The notes below the pieces were generated by a model that saw only the letters and a list, made by a program, of their open reading frames with translations, had not been told where the DNA came from and ran no database searches. The translations under genes and the position numbers were made by a program. A DNA stretch of 64,000 nucleotides, taken from Candidatus Latescibacterota bacterium. GTDB taxonomy: Bacteria; Latescibacterota; UBA2968; UBA8231. The stretch is from positions 1-64,000 of the forward strand of contig JAJEFJ010000048.1 in assembly GCA_022820485.1 (NCBI GenBank), given 5' to 3'. Shown here in pieces: positions 47,942 to 56,022 of the stretch (within the stretch, counting starts at the first letter, position 1; the number at the start of each line of letters is the position of its first letter).

Positions 47942-48705
47942 GAGGTCCCTCCACCGGCCCGTTCCCACGCGGCGCGCAGTACCTTTGCCAGCAACTCAGG
48001 CGCGGCTTGGTGCAAGGCGTAGATGACTTCGCGAATCTCTGGGTCGTTGATCGGCGGCAACATCACGGCCTGACCTGATTCCGACAGCAGGCTGAAAGCC
48101 GACACTGTACCCACATCATCTAGGGCGCTGACTTGGGCGTGCATGTCGATGCTATCGACCTTGTCGAGAAAAGCGTCCTCTAGCAGACTCTGGTCCACCT
48201 TGTACAAGAGCGCGGCGCGCTTGCTGTGGTCGTCCAACGCCGCGACCGCTTCGAGCCATTCCCACGACACCTTGGTGCGGTTGCCGTGGTAGTAAACCGG
48301 ATCGAGCGTGTCCTCTACCGCGCGCGCAAACGACTCCGCCGACATAGTCTGCAACAGCGCGGTGTTAAACCTCGCCAGCTTGTACTCGCCGGGAGCGACC
48401 AACTCGGCGATAACCTCTGACGGCAGCTTATCGACGACAGCGGGCAAGTACCCCGGGCGGCCTCGGGCGTCCATGCCGGTCAGCGACAGCACCTCCTCGG
48501 GGTTTTCGTCTATAGCCACCAGCGCGGCTTGTTCCTCCACGGCCTGCGCCTTGAGCAGCGCGCGGGCCTCGTCGGCGCGCCCTTCGCGCAGCATCTGGCG
48601 CAATTCGACATTCTTGGCGATCAATTCTTCCAGATCGCCCGACCACTCCCCTAGCACCACCCGGTCGCCCTGCACTTGCAGAGCATCGTTCTCGTGCTGG
48701 GACAT
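47938..48705 (-). CDS. Hypothetical protein, possible N-terminal half of a split DUF6178-like protein
   Basis: A 255-residue helical acidic protein. The ATG has a strong AGGAGG 5 bases upstream, so it is the first gene of the operon. VVDKLPSEVIAELVAPGEYKLARFNTALLQTM and VSWEWLEAVAALDDHSKRAALLYKVDQSLLEDAFLDKV resemble DUF6178 N-terminal repeats. The GTGA overlap with the next gene suggests equal amounts and a heterodimer. Function unknown. A perfect TTGACA-like -35 for this strand can be read at 48772-48777 with a weak -10. Confidence 0.5.
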   Translation of the reverse strand: MSQHENDALQVQGDRVVLGEWSGDLEELIAKNVELRQMLREGRADEARALLKAQAVEEQAALVAIDENPEEVLSLTGMDARGRPGYLPAVVDKLPSEVIAELVAPGEYKLARFNTALLQTMSAESFARAVEDTLDPVYYHGNRTKVSWEWLEAVAALDDHSKRAALLYKVDQSLLEDAFLDKVDSIDMHAQVSALDDVGTVSAFSLLSESGQAVMLPPINDPEIREVIYALHQAAPELLAKVLRAAWERAGGGTS

Positions 48706-48827
48706 CGGTCCTCCTGTGTGGAATGAAGTAGAGATTGGGGGCGGTTTTAAGGTAGGTTAAGCGGCGAATCATGTCAATATAAAATTTGTTATAACTTGTT
48801 ATTTATACTCTACTTAAATCATTTTAC

Positions 48828-48856
48828 TGGACATGTTCTCTCTTTTTTTGTATATT
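48828..48856 (+). promoter_or_regulatory. Sigma-70-type promoter
   Basis: TGGACA (48828-48833) and TATATT (48851-48856) are separated by 17 bases; each differs from consensus by one base. Predicted transcription start is about 48863. The surrounding 330-bp region is AT-rich, unlike the genome average. Confidence 0.6.
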
Positions 48857-48862
48857 ATATGC

Positions 48863-49010
48863 CACGATGAGCGCGGGGCTTGTGGCCTAGCGCTAATTTT
48901 TTTATAGGCAAGCGATTTGACGAGAATTGCGTTGATTAGTAGCGCAGTACCAGCTTCTACCCTATATTGTCCCTTGCGTTCCCCCAGCCTCCTTAGGGCT
49001 GGGTTTCTTT
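48863..49010 (+). ncRNA. Candidate leader RNA or small RNA ending at an intrinsic terminator
   Basis: A transcript of about 150 bases is bounded by the promoter above and the terminator below. Its 5' end can form two interleaved pairings, GCCAC (48861-48865) with GTGGC (48882-48886) or AGCGC (48870-48874) with GCGCT (48890-48894). The two pairings are mutually exclusive or a pseudoknot. An 8-codon ORF, ATG at 48867 to TAG at 48890, begins a few bases after the start. It matches no RNA family I recognise; attenuation of the gene at 49039 or a stand-alone RNA are the main options. Confidence 0.4.
48983..49010 (+). terminator. Intrinsic terminator 29 bases before a coding start
   Basis: CCCAGCC (48983-48989) and GGCTGGG (48997-49003) form a 7-bp GC stem with loop TCCTTAG, followed by TTTCTTT. 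Its position in front of the UVR-motif gene suggests attenuation. Confidence 0.7.
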
Positions 49011-49038
49011 ATCCTATTTTCTGTCAGAGAGCGCGCCC

Positions 49039-49806
49039 ATGAATTACGATATCGGCGACTTGCTCAACGGTTGGGAATTCAAGCCCGACGAATTCCTCGC
49101 CCGGCGCATCCGCACCAGCAAGGGTGAGGAAAAACTTCAGATCCGCATCGACATGGGGCTCCTGCAGCTCGAATTGGACGGCCGTCCCGATGGCCAACAA
49201 CCGCACGGCTGCCCCTCACTGCTCGACTACTACCAAGACCTCATCGAATCGCGCGACACCTCGGAAGGCTTCGTGCTAGGAGAAGACGAGTGCGAAGAAC
49301 TCTTCCAAGAGGCCTGGCAGTACTACCACCGCTATTTAAGTCTGTTCAACCTAGAGGACTACGAAGGGGTCGTCGCCGATACCGAGCACACTCTACAGAT
49401 TTTTGAATTGGTCGATCAGTGCGCGCCCAACGACGAGATCCGCTGGTACTTTGAGCAGTACTACCCCCACGCGATTATGATGCAGACCCGGGCGCACGCC
49501 ATGCTAGCCCTCCGCAGCGACGACTATCCAACGGCCATGCGCGCCGTGCAAGAAGGCATTGCCCACATTGAGAGCTTTGTCGAAGAATGGGAATCCGAGC
49601 TAGAAGAGGATTTGCCCGAGATTTCCTTTTTGCGCGAATGGTACGAGGAATTGGAGCAGGAGCGCCCGCTGTCCGAGCGCGAACAATTAGAGCGCGACTT
49701 AAAGGTGGCGGTAGAAGCGGAAAACTTTGAGGAAGCCGCACGGCTGCGCGACAAGCTCCAGACCCTGTGGCCGACGCCGCAGCACCTCCTCCGCCCCAAG
49801 CGCTGA
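49039..49806 (+). CDS. UVR-motif (UvrB/UvrC-like) acidic protein
   Basis: A 255-residue acidic, helical cytoplasmic protein. The last 45 residues contain LERDLKVAVEAENFEEAARLRDKL, the UVR motif through which UvrB and UvrC bind each other and which also occurs in McsA and unrelated proteins. The middle (EECEELFQ-type region then YYHRYLSLFNLEDYEGVVADTEHTL) has a TPR-like look. It is not UvrB or UvrC. No strong ribosome site precedes the ATG, and a terminator in the leader suggests regulated expression. It is convergent with dapB (stops 4 bases apart). Confidence 0.7.
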   Translation: MNYDIGDLLNGWEFKPDEFLARRIRTSKGEEKLQIRIDMGLLQLELDGRPDGQQPHGCPSLLDYYQDLIESRDTSEGFVLGEDECEELFQEAWQYYHRYLSLFNLEDYEGVVADTEHTLQIFELVDQCAPNDEIRWYFEQYYPHAIMMQTRAHAMLALRSDDYPTAMRAVQEGIAHIESFVEEWESELEEDLPEISFLREWYEELEQERPLSEREQLERDLKVAVEAENFEEAARLRDKLQTLWPTPQHLLRPKR

Positions 49807-49810
49807 GCGA

Positions 49811-50614
49811 TCAACCCAGCCCCAACACATCTCCCATCGAATACATCCCTGGCTCGGCCTGCGCTGCAAAGCGAGCGGCACGCAACGCACCCAAAGCAAA
49901 GGAATCGCGGCTCGTGGCGCGATGCTGCAGTTCAAGACACTCACCTAAAGCCGCATAGAGCACCGTGTGCTCGCCCGCCAAGTCGCCGCCGCGGATCGCG
50001 TGCATGCCAATCTCTTGGCGCGAGCGCTCGCCGACCACGCCCTCCCGCCCGTGTACAGCTACCTCGCGCAAGTTGCGGCCCAATCCAGCCGCAGCCCGCT
50101 CGGCCAGCGTCAGTGCCGACCCAGAGGGCGCATCGACCTTGTGCCGGTGATGCGCCTCAATGACCTCCACATCGTAGTCGTCGCCCAAAATCCGCGCCGC
50201 TTCTTCGACCAGCTTGAAGAGCACGTTCATGGCCGTGCTGAAGTTCGACGCAAACACGCAGGTAATGTCCGCTACCGTCCGCTTAAATTCCGCAAGTTGC
50301 TCCGGGGTAAAACCCGTAGTCCCCACCACCATGGGCACCCCGCGCACCGCGCAGAGGGCCGCGTCTTCAAGGGTCGCCTCCGGGGTCGTAAAACATACTA
50401 CTACTTGGTCAGGTTCGACGATACCCGACAGCGTGTCGCTGACCGTTAAGCCAAGATGCCGCGCGCCAACGACTTCGCCGATGTCGCGCCCCACAGCCTC
50501 GTGGTCCGGGCGCTCCTTACCGCCGCACAGCTCCAAATCAGCAGCCGTCAAAATCAAGTGGGCCAGACGCTGTCCCATGCGCCCGGCCACTCCACAGATT
50601 ACGATTTTAGTCAT
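49811..50614 (-). CDS. dapB: 4-hydroxy-tetrahydrodipicolinate reductase
   Basis: A 267-residue enzyme of lysine and diaminopimelate synthesis that reduces the DapA product using NAD(P)H. The nucleotide motif is GVAGRMG (8-14), GTTGF is at 98-102 and the substrate-binding signature EAHHRHKVDAPSG lies at 153-165 with catalytic His155 and Lys159. Length is normal. It starts 15 bases after dapA, so both are one operon. Confidence 0.95.
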   Translation of the reverse strand: MTKIVICGVAGRMGQRLAHLILTAADLELCGGKERPDHEAVGRDIGEVVGARHLGLTVSDTLSGIVEPDQVVVCFTTPEATLEDAALCAVRGVPMVVGTTGFTPEQLAEFKRTVADITCVFASNFSTAMNVLFKLVEEAARILGDDYDVEVIEAHHRHKVDAPSGSALTLAERAAAGLGRNLREVAVHGREGVVGERSRQEIGMHAIRGGDLAGEHTVLYAALGECLELQHRATSRDSFALGALRAARFAAQAEPGMYSMGDVLGLG

Positions 50615-50628
50615 CGCTCTAGCCTCGA

Positions 50629-51666
50629 TTAATACGATGGATACACTGCGCGCTCGACCAGCGAGTCGTCGTGCAGACGCGCTTCCACATCCACCCCGAA
50701 AAACTCGGCGACCGGCGCAAAAGCCGTTGGGTCGTTGGCTGCTACTTGGCGCGCGGCGTCCAGCACTACTTGCGCGCCCGCGTGCGTCATCTTGCCCAGC
50801 GGTTGCCGCACTGGCCCGGCCGGCATGCCGAGGATATTCATCAGCGTCTTAACCGGCACCGGGTTGCGCGCCTTGCACTCAACCGGGCCATAAGCACTCT
50901 GCTCAGTGGTCGCAACGCCGACGATGCCAAAAAGCGGCGCTAGCTTCTCCGCTAAACTATCGGCTTCGTCCTCTTGGCCAGCGTTGAGCAGTTCGGTGAG
51001 CCGCTGGATGGGACCCGGAATGACGTTGGACATCACCGAGATCACGCCAGCGGCCCGGATATCCTCGCTCTTCATCATCGGCACAGTCTTGTCGTCATCG
51101 CCCGAGAGGATGGTAAAATCGTCGCCGCAGAGTCGGCGCGTCTTGGCCATGTTGTCCAAGTCGCCGGTCGCCTCTTTGACTTGGGCCACGTTGGGATACT
51201 GGTGGGCGAGGATGGCCAAATCCTCCACCTGCATCATGCAGCCAGTGCGCCCAGGGATGATGTAGGGAATGACCTGCACCTCGGGAAAGGCCCGCGCCAC
51301 CGGCTCGACGTATTCGCGGCGAATCTCCAAGGAGCTAGGCCCGTTGTAATAGGGATCGACCAGCAGCACGGCGTCCGCGCCGATGTGGGCGGCATGCTCG
51401 CTGCCCGCCATGGTCTCCTTGGTGGAGTTGCTGCCCGTGCCAGCAATCGATAGGGTGCGTCCCTTGGCCAGCGCGACCGTGCGATCGATGACTTCGTTGT
51501 GCTCTTCCCATAGCAGGGTTGGGCTTTCGCCGGTCGTGCCGACCGCGAGCACCGCTTGGATATTGTTGGCAATTTGGAATTCTACGAGTTGCTCCAAGCC
51601 GCCGTAGTCAATGCTGCCGTCTGCGCTCATGGGCGTCGCTAGGGCTGTACTACAACCTTTGAACAT
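50629..51666 (-). CDS. dapA: 4-hydroxy-tetrahydrodipicolinate synthase
   Basis: A 345-residue class I aldolase condensing pyruvate with aspartate semialdehyde. ATG 51666 is chosen because GAGGT precedes it; the open frame upstream adds 33 basic residues of no family value. Active-site residues are GTTGES (43-48), Tyr107, Tyr135 and Arg140 in YIIPGRTG, and the Schiff-base Lys164 in VKEATGD. It is about 50 residues longer than typical DapA owing to a C-terminal extension ending EARLHDDSLVERAVYPSY. The dapB neighbour supports the assignment over other members of the aldolase family. Confidence 0.88.
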   Translation of the reverse strand: MFKGCSTALATPMSADGSIDYGGLEQLVEFQIANNIQAVLAVGTTGESPTLLWEEHNEVIDRTVALAKGRTLSIAGTGSNSTKETMAGSEHAAHIGADAVLLVDPYYNGPSSLEIRREYVEPVARAFPEVQVIPYIIPGRTGCMMQVEDLAILAHQYPNVAQVKEATGDLDNMAKTRRLCGDDFTILSGDDDKTVPMMKSEDIRAAGVISVMSNVIPGPIQRLTELLNAGQEDEADSLAEKLAPLFGIVGVATTEQSAYGPVECKARNPVPVKTLMNILGMPAGPVRQPLGKMTHAGAQVVLDAARQVAANDPTAFAPVAEFFGVDVEARLHDDSLVERAVYPSY

Positions 51667-51787
51667 GGTCGATTTACCTCGCCTTGGCTTGTCAAAAATG
51701 GGTTGATTGGCGATTGTCTTTTTACCGCGATTGCCGAACATAATACGCCGCCCCAACTTTTGCAAATAGTCTCATCGAGGAGGAGCT

Positions 51788-52963
51788 ATGCCCGCTACAA
51801 TTGACATGCGCTACGGCTGCAATCCCCACCAAGCAGGAGCCCGCTGCTTTATGGCCGATGGCCGCGACCTACCCATCGAGCCGCTCAACGACGCCCCTAG
51901 CTATATCAACCTCATGGACGCGCTCAACGCTTGGCAGCTCGTCCGCGATCTCAAAAGCGCCCTCAACCTGCCGGCTGCCGCTTCGTTCAAACACGTCTCT
52001 CCGGCCGGTGCCGCCATCGCCGCACCCCTCGACGAGACCCTGAGCGCGTCCTACTTCGTCGCCGACCGCGACCTCAGCCCACTGGCCACGGCTTATGCTC
52101 GCGCGCGCGGTGCCGACCGCCTCGCTTCCTTCGGCGACTGGATCGCCCTAAGCGACGTGGTCGATCTCCCCACAGCCGATCTCATCCGCGTCGAGGTCTC
52201 CGACGGAATCATCGCCCCCGGCTACGAGCCAGAGGCTTTAGAGATCTTAAAAAAGAAAAAGGGCGGCCAGTACCGCATTCTGCAAGTCGACCCCGATTAC
52301 GCGCCTGCCGCGACCGAGCAACGCCAGATATTCGGCGTCCAACTCGCGCAGCAACGCAATGACTTTATCCCCGACGACGCCTTTTTCCACAACATCGTCA
52401 CGGCCCGCAAGGACTTGACGGCTAGTGCCCGCCGTGACCTAACAGTGGCGACCATCGCCCTAAAGTACACCCAATCCAACTCCGTGTGCTTAGCCTGCGA
52501 CGGTCAAGTCATCGGCACTGGTGCCGGCCAGCAGTCGCGCGTCCACTGCGTGCGCTTGGCCTGCGCCAAGGCCGACAACTGGTATCTGCGCCTGCACCCC
52601 AAAGTCTTGGGCATGAAATTCGCCAAGGGCCTCAAGCGCCCGGAAAAAATCAACGCCATCGACATCTATCTGCAAGACGACGTCACCCCGGCCGAACTCC
52701 GGGCTTGGGAAGCTAACTTCCGCGAGGTTCCAGAACGGCTCAGCGCCGAGGAGAAGCGGGCATGGCTGGACCATCTCAAGGGCGTGGCGCTGAGTTCAGA
52801 CGCCTTCTTCCCTTTCCGCGACAACATCGACCGGGCGCAGCGTTCAGGCGTGGAGTACTTAGTCCAAGCTGGCGGGTCAACGCGGGATGATCTGGTAATT
52901 GAGGCGGCAGACGAATACGGAATGTTGATGATTAATTCGGGGGTGCGGCTTTTTCACCATTGA
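51788..52963 (+). CDS. Stand-alone AICAR formyltransferase (PurH-like)
   Basis: A 391-residue protein equal to the formyltransferase half of PurH, without the IMP cyclohydrolase domain. It opens with MRYGCNPHQAGA (the RYGENPHQ motif) and has the catalytic SFKHVSPAGAAIA, KYTQSNSVCLACDGQVIGTGAGQQSRVHCVRLA and a final FFPFRDNIDRA..GVEYLVQAGGSTRDD. The reaction is AICAR to FAICAR in purine synthesis. Such short forms are known in several phyla. A good GAGGAGG stands 5 bases before the ATG. The matching cyclohydrolase must be elsewhere. Confidence 0.88.
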   Translation: MPATIDMRYGCNPHQAGARCFMADGRDLPIEPLNDAPSYINLMDALNAWQLVRDLKSALNLPAAASFKHVSPAGAAIAAPLDETLSASYFVADRDLSPLATAYARARGADRLASFGDWIALSDVVDLPTADLIRVEVSDGIIAPGYEPEALEILKKKKGGQYRILQVDPDYAPAATEQRQIFGVQLAQQRNDFIPDDAFFHNIVTARKDLTASARRDLTVATIALKYTQSNSVCLACDGQVIGTGAGQQSRVHCVRLACAKADNWYLRLHPKVLGMKFAKGLKRPEKINAIDIYLQDDVTPAELRAWEANFREVPERLSAEEKRAWLDHLKGVALSSDAFFPFRDNIDRAQRSGVEYLVQAGGSTRDDLVIEAADEYGMLMINSGVRLFHH

Positions 52964-53027
52964 GGGAATATGTCTATCTTTAAAAGGGAGATCGACCATC
53001 TATTTGAGACTTCTCTAGGGGATTACC

Positions 53028-54122
53028 ATGCTAAAGCGAATTCACGTTGACAACTATAAGTGCCTCACCAACTTCGATCTGTGTTTCGGAGAGCTGACGC
53101 TGCTACTTGGAGTAAATGGATGCGGTAAGTCAGCCGTATTTGAGGTTGTGGGGAAACTGCGCGACTTTATTCGCGGTGATGCACGGGTCGATGAATTGTT
53201 TCCCGCGGCTGACATCACGCACTGGAGTACAAAGCTTGAGCAACACTTTGAATTGGAAGTCGCCCTACCCGGTGAAGTATGTCTTTACCGGCTTGTAATT
53301 GAACACAACTTGGAAAGACGATCCGCACGAGTAATACGCGAAGAGCTCCTATCCGATGACAAGCCGCTTTTTACTTTTGCAAACGGCGACGTACAACTCT
53401 ACCGCGATGATCACAGCGAGGGGCCAAAATACTCTTTCGATTGGACGCAATCGGGTCTTGCACCAGTGGCCGAACGGCACGACAATACCCGCTTGTGTGC
53501 ATTCCGAGATCAAGTCCGCCGTTTTGTGACGCTTTTTTTGGAGACGAAACGCATGAGGAGTGGTTCGGATTCCGACACCGATAGGCTCAGCGATAGCGGT
53601 GAGAATTTTGCGTCGTGGTATCAGGGACGCTTACAGGAGCATCCGCGTCGAATTTTTGAGGCAATGGATCACCTGCGCGATGTTCTGCCCGGTTTCGTGG
53701 ACTTGAGACTTGTGCAAAAAGGCAGTGATTACAGGGAACTGCAGGCTGAGTTTTCCGCGAATGATGGAGAAACAGGCAATATCTATCGGTTTGACCAACT
53801 TTCAGATGGTCAGCGGGCATTAATCGTGATTCATTTGCTGCTCTTTGCCGATGATGCTGAGCGCACTTTGTTTTTGGATGAGCCGGACAACTATATAACC
53901 CTCCCGGAATTGCAACCTTGGCTCGCCGAGTTGGAAGATGGCTGTGGCGACACTCTGCCACAGACTATATTGATTTCGCATCATCCAGAAGCGATTGATT
54001 TTCTCAGTGACAAGGCGATCTGGTTGGGGCGGGAGCCAGAGAGTCATACGCGCATTCTGGATGTCAAAAACGACACGATGTTAAAAATATCCGAACTCTA
54101 CGCCCAGGAGCTCGTACCATGA
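53028..54122 (+). CDS. AAA family ATPase (RecF/SMC-type)
   Basis: A 364-residue ABC/SMC-like ATPase. Walker A is GVNGCGKS (28-35), the signature is LSDGQ (258-262) and Walker B TLFLDEPDNY starts at 280; an H-loop ISHHPEAIDF follows. There is no nuclease domain. Such proteins (AAA_15/AAA_21) are common in toxin-antitoxin and phage-defence loci. Its stop overlaps the DUF433 start by 4 bases (ATGA), so the ATPase and the DUF433/DUF5615 module are translated together. AGGGGA precedes the ATG. Confidence 0.8.
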   Translation: MLKRIHVDNYKCLTNFDLCFGELTLLLGVNGCGKSAVFEVVGKLRDFIRGDARVDELFPAADITHWSTKLEQHFELEVALPGEVCLYRLVIEHNLERRSARVIREELLSDDKPLFTFANGDVQLYRDDHSEGPKYSFDWTQSGLAPVAERHDNTRLCAFRDQVRRFVTLFLETKRMRSGSDSDTDRLSDSGENFASWYQGRLQEHPRRIFEAMDHLRDVLPGFVDLRLVQKGSDYRELQAEFSANDGETGNIYRFDQLSDGQRALIVIHLLLFADDAERTLFLDEPDNYITLPELQPWLAELEDGCGDTLPQTILISHHPEAIDFLSDKAIWLGREPESHTRILDVKNDTMLKISELYAQELVP

Positions 54123-54379
54123 CACAAGCAAGCGAAAGCCTGTCCATCGCAACCAAAGACAGTGTTATTCACAGCCGCAAGGACACTATGAGCGGTATGC
54201 CTGTTTTCAAGGGAACCCGCGTAGTTGTAAAGAATCTCTTTGATTACCTAGCATCTGGGTACAGCCTAGACGTTTTCCTAGAGGACTTTCCTTCGGTAAG
54301 CCGCGAGCAGGCGGTGAGGGCACTTGAAATGGCAAAAGAAGCTCTGGAGAGTTACGCTTATGAGAGTGCTTCTCGATGA
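54119..54379 (+). CDS. DUF433 antitoxin
   Basis: An 86-residue protein with MPVFKGTRVVVKNLFDYLASGYSLDVFLEDFPSVSREQAVRAL, the DUF433 (VapB45-like) winged-helix signature. DUF433 genes precede DUF5615 PIN-like toxins. It overlaps the ATPase stop and in turn overlaps the toxin gene by 20 bases. It should bind DNA and neutralise the toxin. Confidence 0.85.
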   Translation: MTQASESLSIATKDSVIHSRKDTMSGMPVFKGTRVVVKNLFDYLASGYSLDVFLEDFPSVSREQAVRALEMAKEALESYAYESASR

Positions 54380-54683
54380 GTCGGTTCCATGGGCATTGAG
54401 ACACTATTTGCCTGGACGCGAAGTGCGGACGGTCAAATATATGGGATGGGACGGCAAGACCAACGGCGAACTCTTAGATATGGCGAGGAATGAGTTCGAT
54501 GTTCTCATTACCGTTGACCAGAGTATCCAATACCAGCAGAACATAAGCGAAGAGGATGTTGCGATCATAGTTCTTGCTGCAAGAACTAATGGTATCGACG
54601 ATTTAAGAGGGCTGGTTCCTGAACTGCTAAACCACTTGGACTTCCCAAAACGCGGGCGAGTCGTCCGCATCGAAGCACCGTAA
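54360..54683 (+). CDS. DUF5615 PIN-like toxin
   Basis: A 107-residue protein from ATG 54360, giving MRVLLDESVPWALRHYLPG, with VLITVDQSIQYQQN and a basic C-terminus. These are the DUF5615/Mut7-C-like PIN-fold motifs with acidic residues that would bind metal (Asp7, Glu8, Asp in LITVDQ). The family is regarded as a ribonuclease toxin. A longer frame starts at 54324 but would overlap the antitoxin more. The pair looks intact. Confidence 0.8.
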   Translation: MRVLLDESVPWALRHYLPGREVRTVKYMGWDGKTNGELLDMARNEFDVLITVDQSIQYQQNISEEDVAIIVLAARTNGIDDLRGLVPELLNHLDFPKRGRVVRIEAP

Positions 54684-54688
54684 AACGA

Positions 54689-54859
54689 ATGAAAGATCCT
54701 ATTGTCGAAGAGATTCGAGAGATAAGAGATGCCCACGCGGCCAAGTTCCAGTTTGATTTACACGCGATCTGCGAAGATTTTCGTAAGCAAGAGAAAACCT
54801 GTGGGCACCCCGTCGTGTCTCTCCCGCCCAAACGCATCCTCAAGAAGCCGTCTGAGTAG
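54689..54859 (+). CDS. Conserved 56-residue small protein
   Basis: ATG 54689 to TAG 54859 encodes MKDPIVEEIREIRDAHAAKF then FDLHAICEDFRKQEKTCG and a basic VVSLPPKRILKKPSE end. The pattern is that of small proteins often found beside toxin-antitoxin genes. It begins 5 bases after the DUF5615 stop, so it is probably the last gene of that unit. Role unknown; it could be a further antitoxin-like regulator. Confidence 0.65.
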   Translation: MKDPIVEEIREIRDAHAAKFQFDLHAICEDFRKQEKTCGHPVVSLPPKRILKKPSE

Positions 54860-54894
54860 ACTTCCAAGCAAACAGACCACAATAAGAATCCATT

Positions 54895-56022
54895 ATGCCC
54901 ATACTCCACAGTATCTCGATCAAAGGCTTTAAGAGCATTAGCCATATTGAGAATTTGACGCTTGGTCCAGTCAATGTACTGATAGGTCCGAATGGCTCAG
55001 GCAAGTCGAACTTCATCGGCGTGTTCTCCTTCCTCAATGCCATTAACTCACAGCATCTTCAACAATACGTTATCCGAGCCGGCGGGGCTGATAAGGTTCT
55101 ACACTACGGCTCTAAGGTAACAGAGGAGTTAATCGTTCGGCTCTCTTTTGAAGAGAAGAGCTACAAGTATGAGATCAGGCTGAAGGCAACGGATGCGGAT
55201 GCGCTCTATGTGGACGCGCTCCGTATGGAATTAGAAGGTACCCAGTCGGAGCATCCTAGATATCAATCTGGACAATCTTTTGATAGTACATCTAGCGATG
55301 AAGTCGAACTTCCTTCATTGCCGGAAGCACCACAACTTGAGAATGACATAAAAAATCCTCTCGACAGTTGGCGTCTCTACCATTTCCACGACACGAGTTC
55401 TGGCTCGTCAATGAAGAAGACTGCCGACTTGAACGACAACCGCTTTTTTCGTCCTGACGGTGCCAACTTGGCCCCGTTTCTGTACTACTTGCGCGAGAAG
55501 CATGAGTCTTCGTACAGCCTGATCCGTCGTACCGTGCAGAGAGTTGCGCCGTTTTTTGACGATTTTGCCCTTGCGCCTCAACGGCTCAACGAGGACAAAA
55601 TTCGCCTCGAATGGCTGCACAAAGGAACCGACGCCCACTTTGATGCCGCTTCGCTCTCTGATGGCTCGCTGCGGTTTATTGCACTAGTGACCTTGCTCCT
55701 CCAGCCGGAATCGCTTCGGCCCTCGGTCATTCTCTTAGACGAACCAGAGCTTGGCTTGCATCCCTATGCGATCACAATGTTGGCTTCCCTTCTCAAGCAG
55801 GCGGCGACCCAAACGCAGATCATTCTGGCGACCCAGTCGTCGTTTCTGCTTGATCACTTCGAGCCAGAAGACGTGCTCGTGGCCGACCGCGTAAACGGAC
55901 AAACACAACTCACGCGATTGGATACTGCTAGCTTAGAAACGTGGTTGCAAGACTACAGCCTCGGCCAGTTGTGGGAGAAGAACGAGATCGGTGGTCGCCC
56001 GGCCCCAGAAGAATTGAGGTGA
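54895..56022 (+). CDS. AAA family ATPase (AAA_21-type) of a DUF4276 cassette
   Basis: A 375-residue ATPase with Walker A GPNGSGKS (31-38), signature LSDGSLR (254-260) and Walker B VILLDEPE (278-285), then ATQSSFLLDHF. The middle carries an insertion of about 80 residues with a Ser/Asp-rich loop. It overlaps the downstream DUF4276 gene by 4 bases (GTGA). ATPase plus DUF4276 pairs parallel the ATPase/TOPRIM architecture of PARIS- and OLD-type antiphage systems; this is inference. Confidence 0.8.
   Translation: MPILHSISIKGFKSISHIENLTLGPVNVLIGPNGSGKSNFIGVFSFLNAINSQHLQQYVIRAGGADKVLHYGSKVTEELIVRLSFEEKSYKYEIRLKATDADALYVDALRMELEGTQSEHPRYQSGQSFDSTSSDEVELPSLPEAPQLENDIKNPLDSWRLYHFHDTSSGSSMKKTADLNDNRFFRPDGANLAPFLYYLREKHESSYSLIRRTVQRVAPFFDDFALAPQRLNEDKIRLEWLHKGTDAHFDAASLSDGSLRFIALVTLLLQPESLRPSVILLDEPELGLHPYAITMLASLLKQAATQTQIILATQSSFLLDHFEPEDVLVADRVNGQTQLTRLDTASLETWLQDYSLGQLWEKNEIGGRPAPEELR

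Noticed and set aside
48867..48890. Eight-codon leader peptide
   Set aside because: Too short and without a ribosome site to be called a gene; kept only as part of the leader-RNA finding.
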